Positions 11,707 to 23,700 of a stretch of DNA of 64,000 bases are shown here, piece by piece. A program made the position numbers and the translations under genes. The notes beneath the pieces are model-generated. The model made no database searches. It had not been told where the DNA came from and saw nothing but the letters and a program-made list of their open reading frames with translations. Where the stretch lies: contig NC_087081.1 of the NCBI RefSeq assembly GCF_026151205.1, positions 9,859,113-9,923,112 of the forward strand, read 5' to 3'. Each line of letters opens with the position of its first letter. The first letter of the stretch is position 1. Source of the DNA: Bolinopsis microptera (taxonomy: Eukaryota > Ctenophora > Tentaculata > Lobata > Bolinopsidae).

Positions 11707-12654
11707 TTCCTACACCCCTGTCAAAACTGCTTGATCAGATACGACAGTTGCGCCCAATCCATATATTGAAATCCCTCCGATTAAAAGTGAGTTATTGAGG
11801 ATAATATGTGATTCTTCAGGGCGGACTGTAAGATGGCTCCCCCCCCCCCCCCGCAGCGGGGTCAGCGGGGCCCTACTGCGTGACCTAAAGACTTTGAATC
11901 GCTAGAAAGTAGAATTGCAGATCGCCTGATCAACTGTTGCCTGACTAGCACTTCAGCAATATTGATATCATATTTTGTGATGGGAAAAGGATGAATTACT
12001 AGGAGACTTGAAGGCTTTCGAGGGCCAAATTAAAACCTATAGTTCGATTGGAAATAAAGCGACAGAGAGAATAACTGGATCCGTCCCAATCGGGAAAAGG
12101 ACTGGTGAGCCTGAAGACTGTGCAGAAAACTGTTTACATAGACAGCATATTTACTATTTAGCATAGTTATTCCATGGTCAATTTTCTAAAATTCACTGTA
12201 AGTTGCCAGTGATGAAACGTACCTATATAGCGGCTAAACCGAATATACAATTCCAAATGTCACGTTACACGTATGTTCGAAAGAAAACACATATCAATTC
12301 ATAATTCAGTTTTTGGAGTTCGACAAAAAACGGAGACTGCAATTTCTCGGCATCTTGAAAAAGGATGTTTATGAAACTGTCTAAATGACGCAAGCTCTTA
12401 TCGAAATCAGGAGAACTCTGTATCTCAGGAACCAACTATTAAGCTAAAACCAAAAAAATATTTTCGGCTAGTAATGAACAGGGTAGCATGAAACGTGGAA
12501 AAAATACAGGTAGGACGGTTCAGATTAGCACGATTAACAGTACAGACTCAGAGAGGTTTTATTTATTACATATTATGACATTACCGTAGTACAACAGGCT
12601 ATCGGTTCGATTTCAAATGTGCCTTTGGTGGAGTTTCTGTAAAAATCGATAAGG
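11554..12654. other. Spacer with C tracts and short repeats
   Basis: A pure C tract lies at 11666-11706 and another at 11840-11853. GC-rich words around 11860 (GCAGCGGGGTCAGCGGGG) resemble the interior of the hAT miniature at 47998-48285. The GAACAGGGTAGCATGAAACG copy near 12477 matches the left side. No gene is visible. Confidence 0.5.
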
Positions 12655-13021
12655 ATGTACTGTAATTAATTATGAAACTCTAATATCCTGTGGTTAACGT
12701 TTTTCAGTTTCAGTCCTTTTATTTATTTCGATTTAGTAATTCCTGATTACTAAAATCTGCCGAGATTTACTGAACTCCAACTATACTATACTATACTACC
12801 TATGTAAGTGATTTTAGTATTCTCCACGGTTCATGCAATTAGATAACTTTTGTCGAACAAAAATGTAAGTGAAAAATGTTCGAAATTTTTGTAAAAACTA
12901 CTTTTCTCCGTGTTTTAAGCTATTCCGATCATTTTGAGCCTATAAAAATATTTTAAATTTTTGCTAATTAGCTAATTGATAATTATCCAATTAATTGATT
13001 ATCTGAGGACTGAGGTAAAAA
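12655..13021 (-). repeat. Right arm of the inverted repeat around the Penelope element
   Basis: Inverted counterpart of 7828-8250, ending GATTATCTGAGGACTGAGG. A short (CTATA) repeat near 12781-12797 is absent from the left arm. Confidence 0.7.
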
Positions 13022-13984
13022 TATATATAGCGATATAACATACATATTATATCATGTATATCAGTATGTTATTTAATGCTATATCAGCAGGAGGAAGCAA
13101 CGTTTCGGGAGACTATTAGTTGCTGTGTTTTACTGTGTAACTCATTCTTGTGATTTAATACAAGCTGCTGTCATTAGATCGTATCGTGTTGATGTTATTG
13201 TTTTGTGCTTTATTGTTGATGATTTCCGGTCGCTGAGTAGAAATTAGGAATTTACTTTACATTTCGCATTGGTTTTTTTTTTAATTTCAAGAATTATGGA
13301 ATTATTTTTTCTGCAGATTTGGCCATATAATATTATAACATAGCAGACCAATGTCACAGCTTCCCTTAGACAGTACTAAACGTACTGTAGTGCGACACGT
13401 ACTGTAGTGCGACACGTACTGTACTGCGACACGTACTGTAGTGCGAAATCTGAAGTTCGACAAGACCTCCTTCTTTCGCACTAGAGTTAGTGTTAAGTGT
13501 CGCACTACACTCCAGGTAGCGTACTGTAGTGCGACACCAGATCCTGTCATATTTCCAAGTTCAGGTCAGGTCCTATCCTTCTTATGGACCATTAAGTGAT
13601 TCGTCGAGTCGGCTCATGTCACGTATTTCGAAGTGATCCACTGATCCAGTCGTAAGCAGCAGGTGATCACAATTTCCTCGGGTCGGTTCAAGCCATGTAT
13701 GTCCAAATGATCCACATCGTATAAAGACATATCTCTGATTGGGATAACAAGTTTATATGCTTGGGCCATATAAATGGTCACGATGAGTTCTTGTCGCACT
13801 ACAGTCTAGGTAGCGTACTGTAGTGCGACATTGTCGATCTTGGAGGTTTTCGCACTAGGGTACGTGTCGCATTAGGGTACGTGTCGCACTCCAGTACAGG
13901 AATCCCCTTGCTTCAATCTTTGAGACTAGACGGAATTCTGTAAATTCCGGGAAATAAGCAATATTACAGTTTTCTTTCCAATTA
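13022..13984. repeat. 17-bp tandem repeat clusters upstream of a LINE
   Basis: Several tandem copies of ACACGTACTGTAGTGCG lie at 13378-13450. More copies, some inverted, are at 13500-13535 and 13795-13890. The rest has no convincing frame. The position just upstream of the LINE endonuclease frame suggests a 5' untranslated region built of repeats, but that is an inference. Confidence 0.5.
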
Positions 13985-14861
13985 GCTTACTGATGAAATA
14001 GATTCCAGCGAAATCGATCTCAACAATTGTATATCGGAGATATTGGTTAGCTGTAAGTACCAACACCCTGATAATATCAAGACCCCTAGCAATCGCGAAA
14101 TTAAGATACTTTCGTTAAACGTTAGATCACTCGTGAAGAATATCTCGAATTTTAGAGAAGAAATAGAAACATTCTCCAAATTTGACCTCATCTGCCTCAA
14201 TGAAACCAACTGTAAAATTTCTAATCTTCCTAATGGTCTGAACGACATTGAAATCGAACAGTTTTACGAGCCCTTTATCAAAGAACCTGCACGTAAATCT
14301 GGAAAAGGAGGTGGTCTTGCGCTCTATGTTAACAAACGCGTTTGTGATTACGATAAAATACAGGAACTCGAACTCAATCTGAGTCCAGAAGAAGTTACTT
14401 GCGGAGAATTTCAATTGCTTAAAATCAACAATTTTAAAAACGGAAATAAGACAAAAATCATCGTAAATTTCTACCGCTCGCCATCCACAAGCCCTAAAAA
14501 ATTCCTTGAAAAGTTTGAAAACGTGCTCAGGGGTCTTGATAGACACTCCAGAAAGCAGATAGTCTTCCTGGGTGATGCAAATATTGATCTTATAAAATAC
14601 GATACCGACGCTTACAGCCAGGATCTTATAAGCTTACTAGAAAAATATGGGTTTGCCCAGACTGTCTCCAAGCCTACCAGGGTAACTGACCACAGTGCAA
14701 CGCTTATTGATCACGTGTATACTAATCACGTGACCAACGTTATTAGTTGTAATGTCGTGACGTTGGATATGTCAGATCAACTCGCGGTTAGCACGACCAT
14801 TAGTTTAGGAGCCACACCTAGTTTGAACGAGCGATTCCGTAGTCAAGAACAACAACACTAG
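13985..14861 (+). CDS. LINE apurinic-like endonuclease domain (ORF2, first part)
   Basis: The frame opens after a stop near 13980. It shows the AP-endonuclease landmarks: LSLNVRSLV (metal-binding Asn), ICLNETN (catalytic Glu), GGGLALYVN, VNFYRSPS, FLGDANID and LIDHVYTN. This enzyme nicks target DNA to prime reverse transcription. No ATG is obvious near the start. It ends in a stop at 14859-14861, just where the RT frame begins in another register. Confidence 0.85.
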
Positions 14862-14862
14862 C

Positions 14863-17199
14863 TTGAAATTAGAGGCCCGTGTATTTAACGAAGCTAATCA
14901 TGCTAAATTCAAAGAGCTTATTGTAAGTGAGACCTGGGATGATGCTACCTCCTCAACGTGCGCTGATGAACAATACAATTCCATCTATCAAACGTACATG
15001 AAACACTACAATACTGCATACCCCCTGAAGCGCGACAGTTCGAGAAGAAAATTCGAAAGAGCTGACCCAAAGCCTTGGATCTTACCCTGGCTTGAGGCGG
15101 CATGCAACCGCAAGAAGTTACTTTTTTTTGAAAAAACTATAAATCCATCACAAAAAAACTGCGACGCGTATGATAAAATGAAAAAGTTTTGTCACAAACA
15201 TGTGAATCTAGCCAAAGAAAAGTACTATAAGAAAATGTTTGACAAATACCAAAACTGCTCTAAAAATCAATGGAAAATTATCAATGGCCTCCTGAACCGT
15301 AACAGAAAAAAGTTCGGACACACCCGTCTGAAGGACGACGATGGCACGATTATAAGCTCCGATCTGGCAGTCGCTGAGAAATTTAACGGCTACTTCTCCG
15401 GTATTGCAGCCAGTATCAAGAGGCAAATCGCTGCCCGTCGAACCTTTGACCCAGGTGGTTTCAAGGATTTTCTTAAGGCTTCGTGTAGTAACTCGATGTT
15501 TCTTAAGCCTACATCACACGGTGAAGTCCAAAAGATAATATCAGAGCTTAAGAACAAGTCCACACTCGATTGTAAAATTGAGCCATTGAAAATTGCAAAC
15601 AGCTGCGAAAACTTTACCAGGGCACTAGCTAATGTCATTAACTGTTCGTTCTCCAGTGGTACCTTCCCAAATGCTCTAAAAACTGCGAAAGTCGTTCCTA
15701 TCCACAAAGGTGGTTCAAAATTGGAAGTAGCTAATTATAGGCCGATCTCTCTTTTGGGATCATTCTCGAAAATTTATGAGAAACTTATGCATGCTCGTGT
15801 TTTAGAATTTTTAGATAAGAACGATTCTCTTTTCGAAAATCAATACGGATTTCGGCCAGGAAGATCGTGCGAACATGCACTGCTCAATGCCCAAAATTCT
15901 ATACTACACTCTCTGAATAAGAAACAAATTTCCCTACTGCTCCTGCTCGATTACAGTAAAGCCTTTGACGTGCTTGATCATGAGACCTTACTTAAGAAGC
16001 TTGACCATTGTGGGATCAGGGGAGTCGCGCACGAATGGTTTAGATCTTACCTTTGTAATCGATCTCAATACGTAACTTTAAACGGAACTTGCTCTTCTAG
16101 CATGCCCATAGTTTACGGCGTACCTCAGGGTAGCATTTTAGGACCTCTCTTATTTGTAATTTATATAAACGACCTACCTGGAATTAGTGATTTTGCAAAG
16201 TTCATCCTTTATGCCGACGACGCAAACATATTAATTAGTGGAACCACCCTAGAAGAAATACAATTAAAAGCTAATCAGCTAATTTCACGTCTTGTAGATT
16301 GGGTAGGTGCTAATGGGCTATCTTTAAATGTAAAAAAGACGTGTTACATGATTTTTACTAGAAAAAGAATCGACTTCAGCGGCTTTAATTTGTCCATTGA
16401 CAACACTGTAATCGAACGTAAGACTGAAGCAAGATTTTTAGGAGTGATCCTAGACGAAAAGCTCACTTGGCAAAAACACATTACGGCAGTTAGAATAAAG
16501 ATGGGTCGCTACCTCGGAGTTATGTATAAGCTAAAGCACCTTCTACCTATCAAAGCCCGCCTAAACATTTTCCAAAGCCTTATCCAATCCCATCTAAATT
16601 TCTGTTCTTTAGTGTGGGGATTTGCCTCAAAATGTCACATTGAATCTCTGTTCACCAAGCAAAAGCAGGGAATTAGAGCTGTTATGTCAGGATATGTAAA
16701 TTATAGATATAAAGACGGCAATCCCCCGGAGCACACAAAAAGTGCGTTTAGATTGCATAATATCCTAACAGTCCATAGCGTCATTGTAAAAAACGCTCTT
16801 ATTCTACTACACAAAGTAAGGAACATGCCAAGCCTTCTCCCTAAATCCATCAAAGAACTTTTCCCTCACGATATTCCCACCTATAATTCCACATACGAAC
16901 ATAACCTTTCTTGGTTCACAACTTACAACGGCCCAACATTTAGAAATACTCTTTTCTTCAAAGGACCCATGCTCTCTATTACAAAACAAAGTAAGGATAT
17001 AACTATTCCAAGTTCTACCTTTTCAATTGAAATCTTTAAAAATTCAGCTAAGCGCGAACTCCTCAAGCTGCAAAGCTCAGGAGACGATGAAAATTGGCCA
17101 AATTTCTTACTTTATAGTATACCTGGGCTAAGAAAGTCTCAAAGAGAAGGGCGCTCGCAGATAGACTACAACACCGAGTTAGTAAGCGACAACGCGTAA
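14863..17199 (+). CDS. LINE reverse transcriptase (ORF2, second part)
   Basis: 778 codons in a single open frame. The N-terminal 200 residues are the usual linker between endonuclease and RT. RT motifs follow: VVPIHKGG, YRPISLLGSFSKIYEKL, FENQYGFRPGRSCEHAL, LLDYSKAFDVLDH (motif A), GVPQGSILGPLLFVIYINDL (motif B) and FILYADDANI (motif C, about residue 449). A thumb and C-terminal region with LVWGFASKCH follows. The first listed codon is TTG, so this is not an independent start; the frame continues the endonuclease polypeptide in another register. All three catalytic Asp are present. Confidence 0.9.
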   Translation: MKLEARVFNEANHAKFKELIVSETWDDATSSTCADEQYNSIYQTYMKHYNTAYPLKRDSSRRKFERADPKPWILPWLEAACNRKKLLFFEKTINPSQKNCDAYDKMKKFCHKHVNLAKEKYYKKMFDKYQNCSKNQWKIINGLLNRNRKKFGHTRLKDDDGTIISSDLAVAEKFNGYFSGIAASIKRQIAARRTFDPGGFKDFLKASCSNSMFLKPTSHGEVQKIISELKNKSTLDCKIEPLKIANSCENFTRALANVINCSFSSGTFPNALKTAKVVPIHKGGSKLEVANYRPISLLGSFSKIYEKLMHARVLEFLDKNDSLFENQYGFRPGRSCEHALLNAQNSILHSLNKKQISLLLLLDYSKAFDVLDHETLLKKLDHCGIRGVAHEWFRSYLCNRSQYVTLNGTCSSSMPIVYGVPQGSILGPLLFVIYINDLPGISDFAKFILYADDANILISGTTLEEIQLKANQLISRLVDWVGANGLSLNVKKTCYMIFTRKRIDFSGFNLSIDNTVIERKTEARFLGVILDEKLTWQKHITAVRIKMGRYLGVMYKLKHLLPIKARLNIFQSLIQSHLNFCSLVWGFASKCHIESLFTKQKQGIRAVMSGYVNYRYKDGNPPEHTKSAFRLHNILTVHSVIVKNALILLHKVRNMPSLLPKSIKELFPHDIPTYNSTYEHNLSWFTTYNGPTFRNTLFFKGPMLSITKQSKDITIPSSTFSIEIFKNSAKRELLKLQSSGDDENWPNFLLYSIPGLRKSQREGRSQIDYNTELVSDNA

Positions 17200-17562
17200 A
17201 GAAAGATCACTCGCGACAAATGACCATGATCTTTTATCAACAACATATCATTTTAATTTCACTGCCATTATGCAATGCCGAATTTACATCTGCCGCGCAA
17301 AACTTTTTATCTATTATTATTAAATAGTAATTAGCATGTTTACAAATTGCGACTTCAACCAGTTTTGCAGACCGTTAGTTATATAGTACTTTTAGTAGGG
17401 CATTTATTTTAATATATTTTATTTTACATTATTATATTTTAGTGTGACTTCTATAATTTCATTTATGTAATAACCATTGATTAATAAATTGCGGCACACG
17501 CCAACCTCCACCGTGGGGTTTCAAAACAAAAGCTAAACTTAAAGTCTGAGTCACATACATCA

Positions 17563-18050
17563 ACCTGTTATTTCAAGCAGATTGATATGGATTCTTGAAT
17601 TTCTGGTACAAACAATCAACTTTACCGTACTAGTTTATCAGAAATAATACTAAAGACTGGGAATCCAATGAGACTATAATCTGACTATTAGATCATGCAC
17701 TTTGTCTAGAATACCAGACCACTGTACCTAGCCTGAAGGTATGACGTATGTGAGGAATTTTCATTGGTTACCGGCTTAAATTGACCATCACATACGTTGT
17801 TCACCCCACATACCTGTTATTTCAGGCAGATTGATCTGGATTCTTAAATTTCTGGAACAATCAACCAACTTTACCGTAATAGTTTCTCCGGAATAAGGCT
17901 GGGATCCGAGGAGACTATAATCTGACTATAAGATCAGGCACTTTGTTTAGAATACCACGAATGTAAGAATCCAGACCACGTTTCTGATTCCTGGAGGTAT
18001 GCGAGGAACTGAGTTCTCATTGGTAACCGCTTTCAATTGACAATCACATA
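17563..18050 (+). repeat. Tandem duplication of a roughly 245-bp unit
   Basis: Units 17563-17810 and 17812-18050 align over their length (CCTGTTATTTCA, GAGACTATAATCTGACTAT and GACCATCACATACG recur in the same order) with about 15-20% difference by eye and small gaps. There is no coding frame. Confidence 0.75.
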
Positions 18051-18186
18051 CGAACACGTCAATCAGATGGAACGTATGATTGCGGTGGGTGCGGAATTAC
18101 ACTAGCTGTTTCTCACACATCTGCTCTAAAAACCGCTCTTTTCCCCACAATTTGGAACTTCCCGCACAATTTTTCACAATTTTAGG

Positions 18187-18196
18187 TATATATAAA
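18187..18196 (+). promoter_or_regulatory. TATA-like sequence just before the minisatellite
   Basis: TATATATAAAAACC occurs about 20-30 bp before the first minisatellite unit. It is a good TATA match, but AT-rich chance is possible and no ATG-initiated gene follows. Confidence 0.25.
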
Positions 18197-18209
18197 AACC
18201 AACAATCTA

Positions 18210-18930
18210 TCAACAAATTTGGGCGAGTCCAGTATTGAGAACAATTTGGGCGAGTTCAGTATTGAGAACAATTTGGGCGAGTTCAGTATTGAGAACAATT
18301 GGGGCGAGTTCAGTATTGAGAACAATTTGGGCGAGTTCAGTATTGAGAACAGTTTGGGCGAGTTCAGTATTGAGAACAATTGGGGCGAGTTCAGTATTGA
18401 GGGCAACAATTTGGGCGAGTTCAGTATTGAGAACAATTTGGGCGAGTTCAGTATTGAGAACAATTTGGGCGAGTTCAGTATTGAGAACAATTTGGGCGAG
18501 TTCAGTATTGAGAACAATTGGGGCGAGTTCAGTATTGAGAACAATTATTGGGGCGAGTTCAGTATTGAGGGCAACAATTTGGGCGAGTTCAGTATTGAGA
18601 ACAATTTGGGCGAGTTCAGTATTGAGAACAATTTGGGCGAGTTCAGTATTGAGAACAATTTGGGCGAGTTCAGTATTGAGAACAATTGGGGCGAGTTCAG
18701 TATTGAGAACAATTTGGGCGAGTTCAGTACTTCAGTATTGAGAACAATTTGGGCGAGTTCAGTATTGAGAACATTATGGGTGAGTTCAATATTGAGAACA
18801 ATTTGGGCGAGTTCAGTATTGAGAACAATTTGGGCGAGTTCAGTATTGAGAACAATATGGGCGAGTTCAATATTGAGAACAATTTGGGCGATTTCAGTAT
18901 TGAGAACAATTTGGGCGAGTTCAGTTAAAA
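18210..18930 (+). repeat. 27-bp minisatellite, about 26 units
   Basis: The unit is close to GGCGAGTTCAGTATTGAG plus AACAATTTG. As 27 is a multiple of three, the array reads as a 9-residue repeat (GEFSIENNL) over about 238 codons on the plus strand, and other frames on both strands are also open. Some units differ by 3-bp insertions that preserve the frame (GGGCAACAATTTG); a longer insertion shifts frame near 18727. No ATG opens the plus-strand frame (the first codon is TTG), so coding is doubtful. Confidence 0.9.
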
Positions 18931-20150
18931 ATTAATACTACAGCATGCTAAGAGATCCTTTTAACCATTTCTTGATGGTTGAGCTGGAAGTGGAACGTAT
19001 ACCGGTACACATCTAGATAAACAAGCTGCGATGCAAGTTCACTCTTTCCCCCAGTATCTTGTGAACTATATTATTTTGAAGGAGTAGACTGTGGTCGCGT
19101 CGGGGTGGCTGACTTTAAATAAAGAGGATTTTGTTTGTTACTCGATGACTCGATGAGTCAAAACCAAAATGGGTAGCTGTTTCGACTTTTGAATTCTGCT
19201 TGTTATAAGGAGTAAGGACTAACGAGGTCTGTGATGTAATCACAAAGTTCCCACCAAGAAAGATCAGCAACCCGTATTTTGTCGGTCACTTTGGACTCGA
19301 GCAGAATAAATTCAATTAAAGTATACTGCAGATCAATTAAATACAAGAATAGCAATTTATCGGGGACTCTCAAAACCGGTTACCATCGTCTGGCGATCTA
19401 ATTACTTTTTAATACTTTCAACACTACTATATAACAAATAATTTGAGCCTAAAGATGGCGTTGACGCCGAAATTTTGCCTACATTCCTAACTTCCTGTTT
19501 CATTTTTCCTTGTCTCTTCCAACCGGATATTATCTAACTATCAGTATGTAATTACTTGGTCTCCTATTACTTTGCGCGCTTATAAGCCCAAGCATTGGGA
19601 GGAGAGCTCACATTAGAGCAGTTACTAAAACTGATAGTCGAGTTGTTGTTTTTATCAGCAGATTTTTTTGGATTCATCAGAGATGATGCTTCATTCATTT
19701 CTAAAGAATATAACAGTTTGGCCACGCTTATAAATTAACGTTCAGATTTAATTATCATTATATCTGTCATTAGGATTACCCTGCAGGAATATGATCATGT
19801 TATGATGAATGTTAAGTCGTTGAGAATGAATAAACACATACAGGCTTTTTAATAGAGTGATACGCTGTTGCGAGTCAATGGACACATGATAAAGCTGCTA
19901 GACACTAGAAATTCTCTGTAAGGTCTATGAACATAGTACCCCTCTCCTTTTTTAAAAATAGGGTTACTAATCTTCTGGAAAGCCACAATTGTCTGATACC
20001 AGGTACAGCCAAATAAAAGTATTACTTTTACATCCGAGAACTCTTACTTTCCTCCCAACTCATCCTGGCGTGAATCACGACGCGTGATCTCTTCTCACCT
20101 CGTCACGTGATCTCTTCTCACCTCGTAATCAAATAAGATCGTTGAAGGAG
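18931..20150. other. Intergenic region upstream of glutamine synthetase
   Basis: No gene is visible. Bases 19774-19925 are an inverted relative of 27290-27498 (shared ATTACCCTGCAGGAATATGA and CTAGAAATTCTCTGTA), so both belong to one dispersed repeat. A tandem duplication (CACGTGATCTCTTCTCACCT and a relative) lies at 20080-20128. Confidence 0.55.
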
Positions 20151-20200
20151 GCGGTATATAAACCAGCAGTCAGCATGGTGCCAACAGTTACTCAGCACCT
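20080..20200 (+). promoter_or_regulatory. Glutamine synthetase promoter: E-box and TATA box
   Basis: TATATAAA is at 20155-20162, and transcription should begin about 25-30 bp later, near 20185-20192. Upstream lies a duplicated block with TCACGTGATCTC (a CACGTG E-box) and its relative GACGCGTGATCTC. A non-coding first exon probably follows and is spliced to the exon that begins at 20758 (TTGATATCAG then CATT and the ATG); its donor was not fixed. Confidence 0.6.
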
Positions 20201-20761
20201 ATCGACGACGTGGTCTTTTGTCTGTTAGTTCAAACGTTATTACTAAGGAAGTTTGAGTTGAAAGGCGCCGGGTGATTCGTTGAATTACATTATGTGGTAA
20301 TATTGCATTTACTCCAATCAAAACAATCTTTATATATTTCTTAATGAATGATAATCCGTTAAAGTTGTTATCTTATCGGTCGTTTTGTTTAGCGATAACT
20401 TATCTCGTTTTAGCCTGCCGTTACAATAATACGTCATATTTTCTTTTAAACTAATAGATTCTATCTAGTTTATCAGTTCTACTATGTTCTATTACTTCAC
20501 CCCAACCTTTTCGAAATTTCAATTTGACTCCAAGAAGTTACATCTGTTGCAGTGCTAAGATTATTTACCATAAAAACTCCAAAAAAACACTACAAATCTG
20601 TTACATTTATTGAGTATCATGTATCGACGTATCGTGATGGAAATATATTTATTTAACCAAACCCAGGCTACATAACATGAAGACTTTGTTGTAACTTGTA
20701 TGAAAAGCATTAATAGACTATCACAAAATAGTTACTAAGTACCCAGACTGATATCAGCATT

Positions 20762-23700
20762 ATGGACGGGCTTGATGGACTGACGAACCCCTTTATGGAT
20801 CTTGACCAGGGAGGAAAGTGTCAGGCGTACTACATCTGGATTGATGGTACTGGAGAGGGACTCAGGTATGTACAGTATAACCCTGATGTACCGAAAACCC
20901 CGATATTATGTTGAAATTTGTAAAGCTTAAACAGGGTCGTTACATAACGTGACCACCACACAGCAAAGCAGCGAGTTTCACTGAGGATTGCCGATTGAAC
21001 CCCCTCAGGAAAATCCTTAACAAAAAATCATATTTAATAATAATTCAAATAATGTCCCAGGGGTAAAACGAAGACACTGATGGAGCCCACAATGGATCCG
21101 GAGACACTTCCAGTGTGGAACTTTGATGGAAGTAGCACTATGCAGTCCCTTGGACAGAACAGTGACATCTACATCAAGCCGGTCGCTTGCTTCAAGTCAG
21201 TTTACTCATTACTCACCACCAGGAACTTTATTTGAGAGTACACTGTTAAAAAGTGTTGTAAAATGCGGTGTACTATGATTGCCTGCTTTAATGCGGTTTA
21301 CAACCAAGTGCGGCTCACCCACAATCACTCACCAGGGATCCATTCCGACGTGGTGACAACATCCTCGTTATGTGTGAAACACTCGACCACGAGGGTAACG
21401 TCCATCCTACCAACAAGCGACGCAGCTGTTTTGAGAACATGGAGAAGTGTAAGGAGGTCATACCTTGGTTCGGAATTGAACAGGAGTACACCATGTTTGA
21501 TTTCACTGGGAGACAGCCGTATGGGTGGCCAAGCAACGGTTACCCAGGACCACAGGTTAGCGACAGTTACTTTATAGTCGCGCGACTGCTATTTCGTGGT
21601 CGCGCGACATTTTGAAGTGGTTTAAAATATTTTTGGTCGAAAATTTCGTACCACGATTATGAAAGTTTCGTGTGGGATTGATCTGGTGTTAGATTGGTTC
21701 AGTTTCTACGATAAAAAATTAGGTCAACAATATTAATTTTGGGCTATGATTCATATCCTTGACGGATTCGGAAAGAGGCCCCACCATCAGAATTCAGAAA
21801 CCATGGAAATACAACTATAAACTTTCACTGTCCATTTAACTTTCACTTTCACTTTCAGGGCCCCTACTACTGCGGTGTTGGATCTGACAAAGTAAAAGGA
21901 AGGAAGATCGTGGAGGCTCATTACAGAGCTTGTATGTACGCTGGCATCATGATCGCTGGATCCAACGCCGAGGTCATGCCTTCTCAGGTATGATAATCTA
22001 GTTTGATCTCATTTTCTTCACATCTAGTGTTCTCTTTGGTAATTTCATGTTTAATCCTGTTTAATCCTGTTTAATCCATCTAGAAATTTTGCCGCTGAAA
22101 ATGTACTTTCACTGGAGCTGTATAAATTAATATATTTTCTCCCCTCTCCGATATTGTAAAAAATTAATCCATGATCAGACGGCCACACTTTTTCAAAATA
22201 TTGAGGAACGATTTTAAAAAGACACCTCACCAACTCCACCTCAGTGGGAGTACCAAGTAGGTCCCTGTGAAGGTATCACGATGGGTGACCACCTCTGGGT
22301 TTCCAGATGGATACTTTCGAGGATTGCGGAGGAGTTCAACGTCGTTATCAGCTACGATCCTAAACCTATTCCTGGGGATTGGAACGGCGCGGGATGTCAT
22401 ACGAACATCAGGTTGGTTTTAATGGGCGAGATGCTTCTTTCGGGAATAAGTAATTCCTGCAGTTTAATTATAATTTGTATTGTTGCCAATCCACAAAGGT
22501 CAGAAATTCAGTTGGTCCGGTTTTATTTTGTTCGAGATAATCCGATCTGATATTTTTTGCTTCACTGTCCACGTGTCAAATCGTTTCCAGAAACTTCTGT
22601 ATTGCTGCGTAAATTAATCAATAATTAGATCTCTTCCAGTTCATCAAATTTTCTTCATTCCTCACATGTTTGTTTGTTTATAGAACCCGTCCCCAATCTC
22701 GTATAGGAAAATGACTAAACTCAGGAGTCAGGTCTGAGTGTGAAAACGGGTGGTACCTGCGAGTGTGCTCATTCCTCACAGAACATTCCATATACAAAAC
22801 ATTAAAATGTTATAGCTTATCAGATTTAGACACTCTCTACTCTTTGAGTCAAAATAATTCAGGATTGATTTACAATGTATGTTCCTCTTTCTGTTCAACA
22901 TTTTCCCCCAAATACCATCAGAACAAATCTGAATCCAGTAATAGAGAATTTATAATTGTTCCATTTAATTGCAAATTCATTGATAATCTTAACCTAAAAT
23001 CTATTTTCTCTGACACTTCAGTCATTGATTTGCTTCCCATTTTGATTCAGTCTTTTACACCATTACAGATTTATTATGAGTATAATGATCCTATAAGTCT
23101 TTCTATTTGTAACTATGCTTCATTCTTAAAGAAACTTTCTATTTCTGATATTAAATCTATTTTAGGTAGTCCATGCGATTGTCACTCCTCCCCTTTCAAT
23201 TATCCTCCTCATGGACATGTAGTTACTGGTAATTTAGATATTGTTGATAATGTTGAACTTAGGGAAGTACTTTCCTACGGTTGTAAATACAGAATTCCCA
23301 CATTTAAATCTCCAGATGAGATATATATGTCAGTTACCGAAGCTGTCGATAAATTTATAAAATCAAAAAGTAGAAAGTACTGTCAAAAAGAAGTAAAGTT
23401 CAGCGATTGGAAGGAAAAAGTGTTATCAATAGTTTCCAATCGTATTGAATATTACAAGAAAAACTTTCCTGAAACATTTGAAATAAAAGAAAACACACTG
23501 GAAAAAGATGATGTTAAAAGAAGTCTTAAATTGCTGAAAAGTAAATACATTATTTGTAGTATCGACAAAGCTTCTGGTAATTTTTCATTTATTTGTAAAA
23601 AGTTTTATGTAAAAACTCTTGTCAATGAAATGGGTTTTGATCCTAATACTCTAGAATGTATAGGTAATGATACATATAAACCCTGTAGCGAAGACGAGAC

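Larger units (their letters stand above)
13985..17530 (+). mobile_element. LINE (non-LTR retrotransposon), CR1/L2/jockey-like, lightly broken
   Basis: It consists of an AP-endonuclease frame, a reverse transcriptase frame offset by one base, and a 3' untranslated tail to about 17530. No ORF1 protein was found upstream. The exact 5' and 3' ends and target duplication could not be set. The gene order and RT words (NYRPISLLGSF, GVPQGSILGPLLF, YADD) place it in the broad jockey/CR1/L2 group. The two frames were probably one polypeptide, split by one frameshift near 14830-14860. Confidence 0.85.

Noticed and set aside
18219-18935. A 238-codon frame of 9-residue repeats as a structural protein gene
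   Set aside because: It begins with TTG, no ATG precedes it, and other frames are equally open; the unit length alone explains it.
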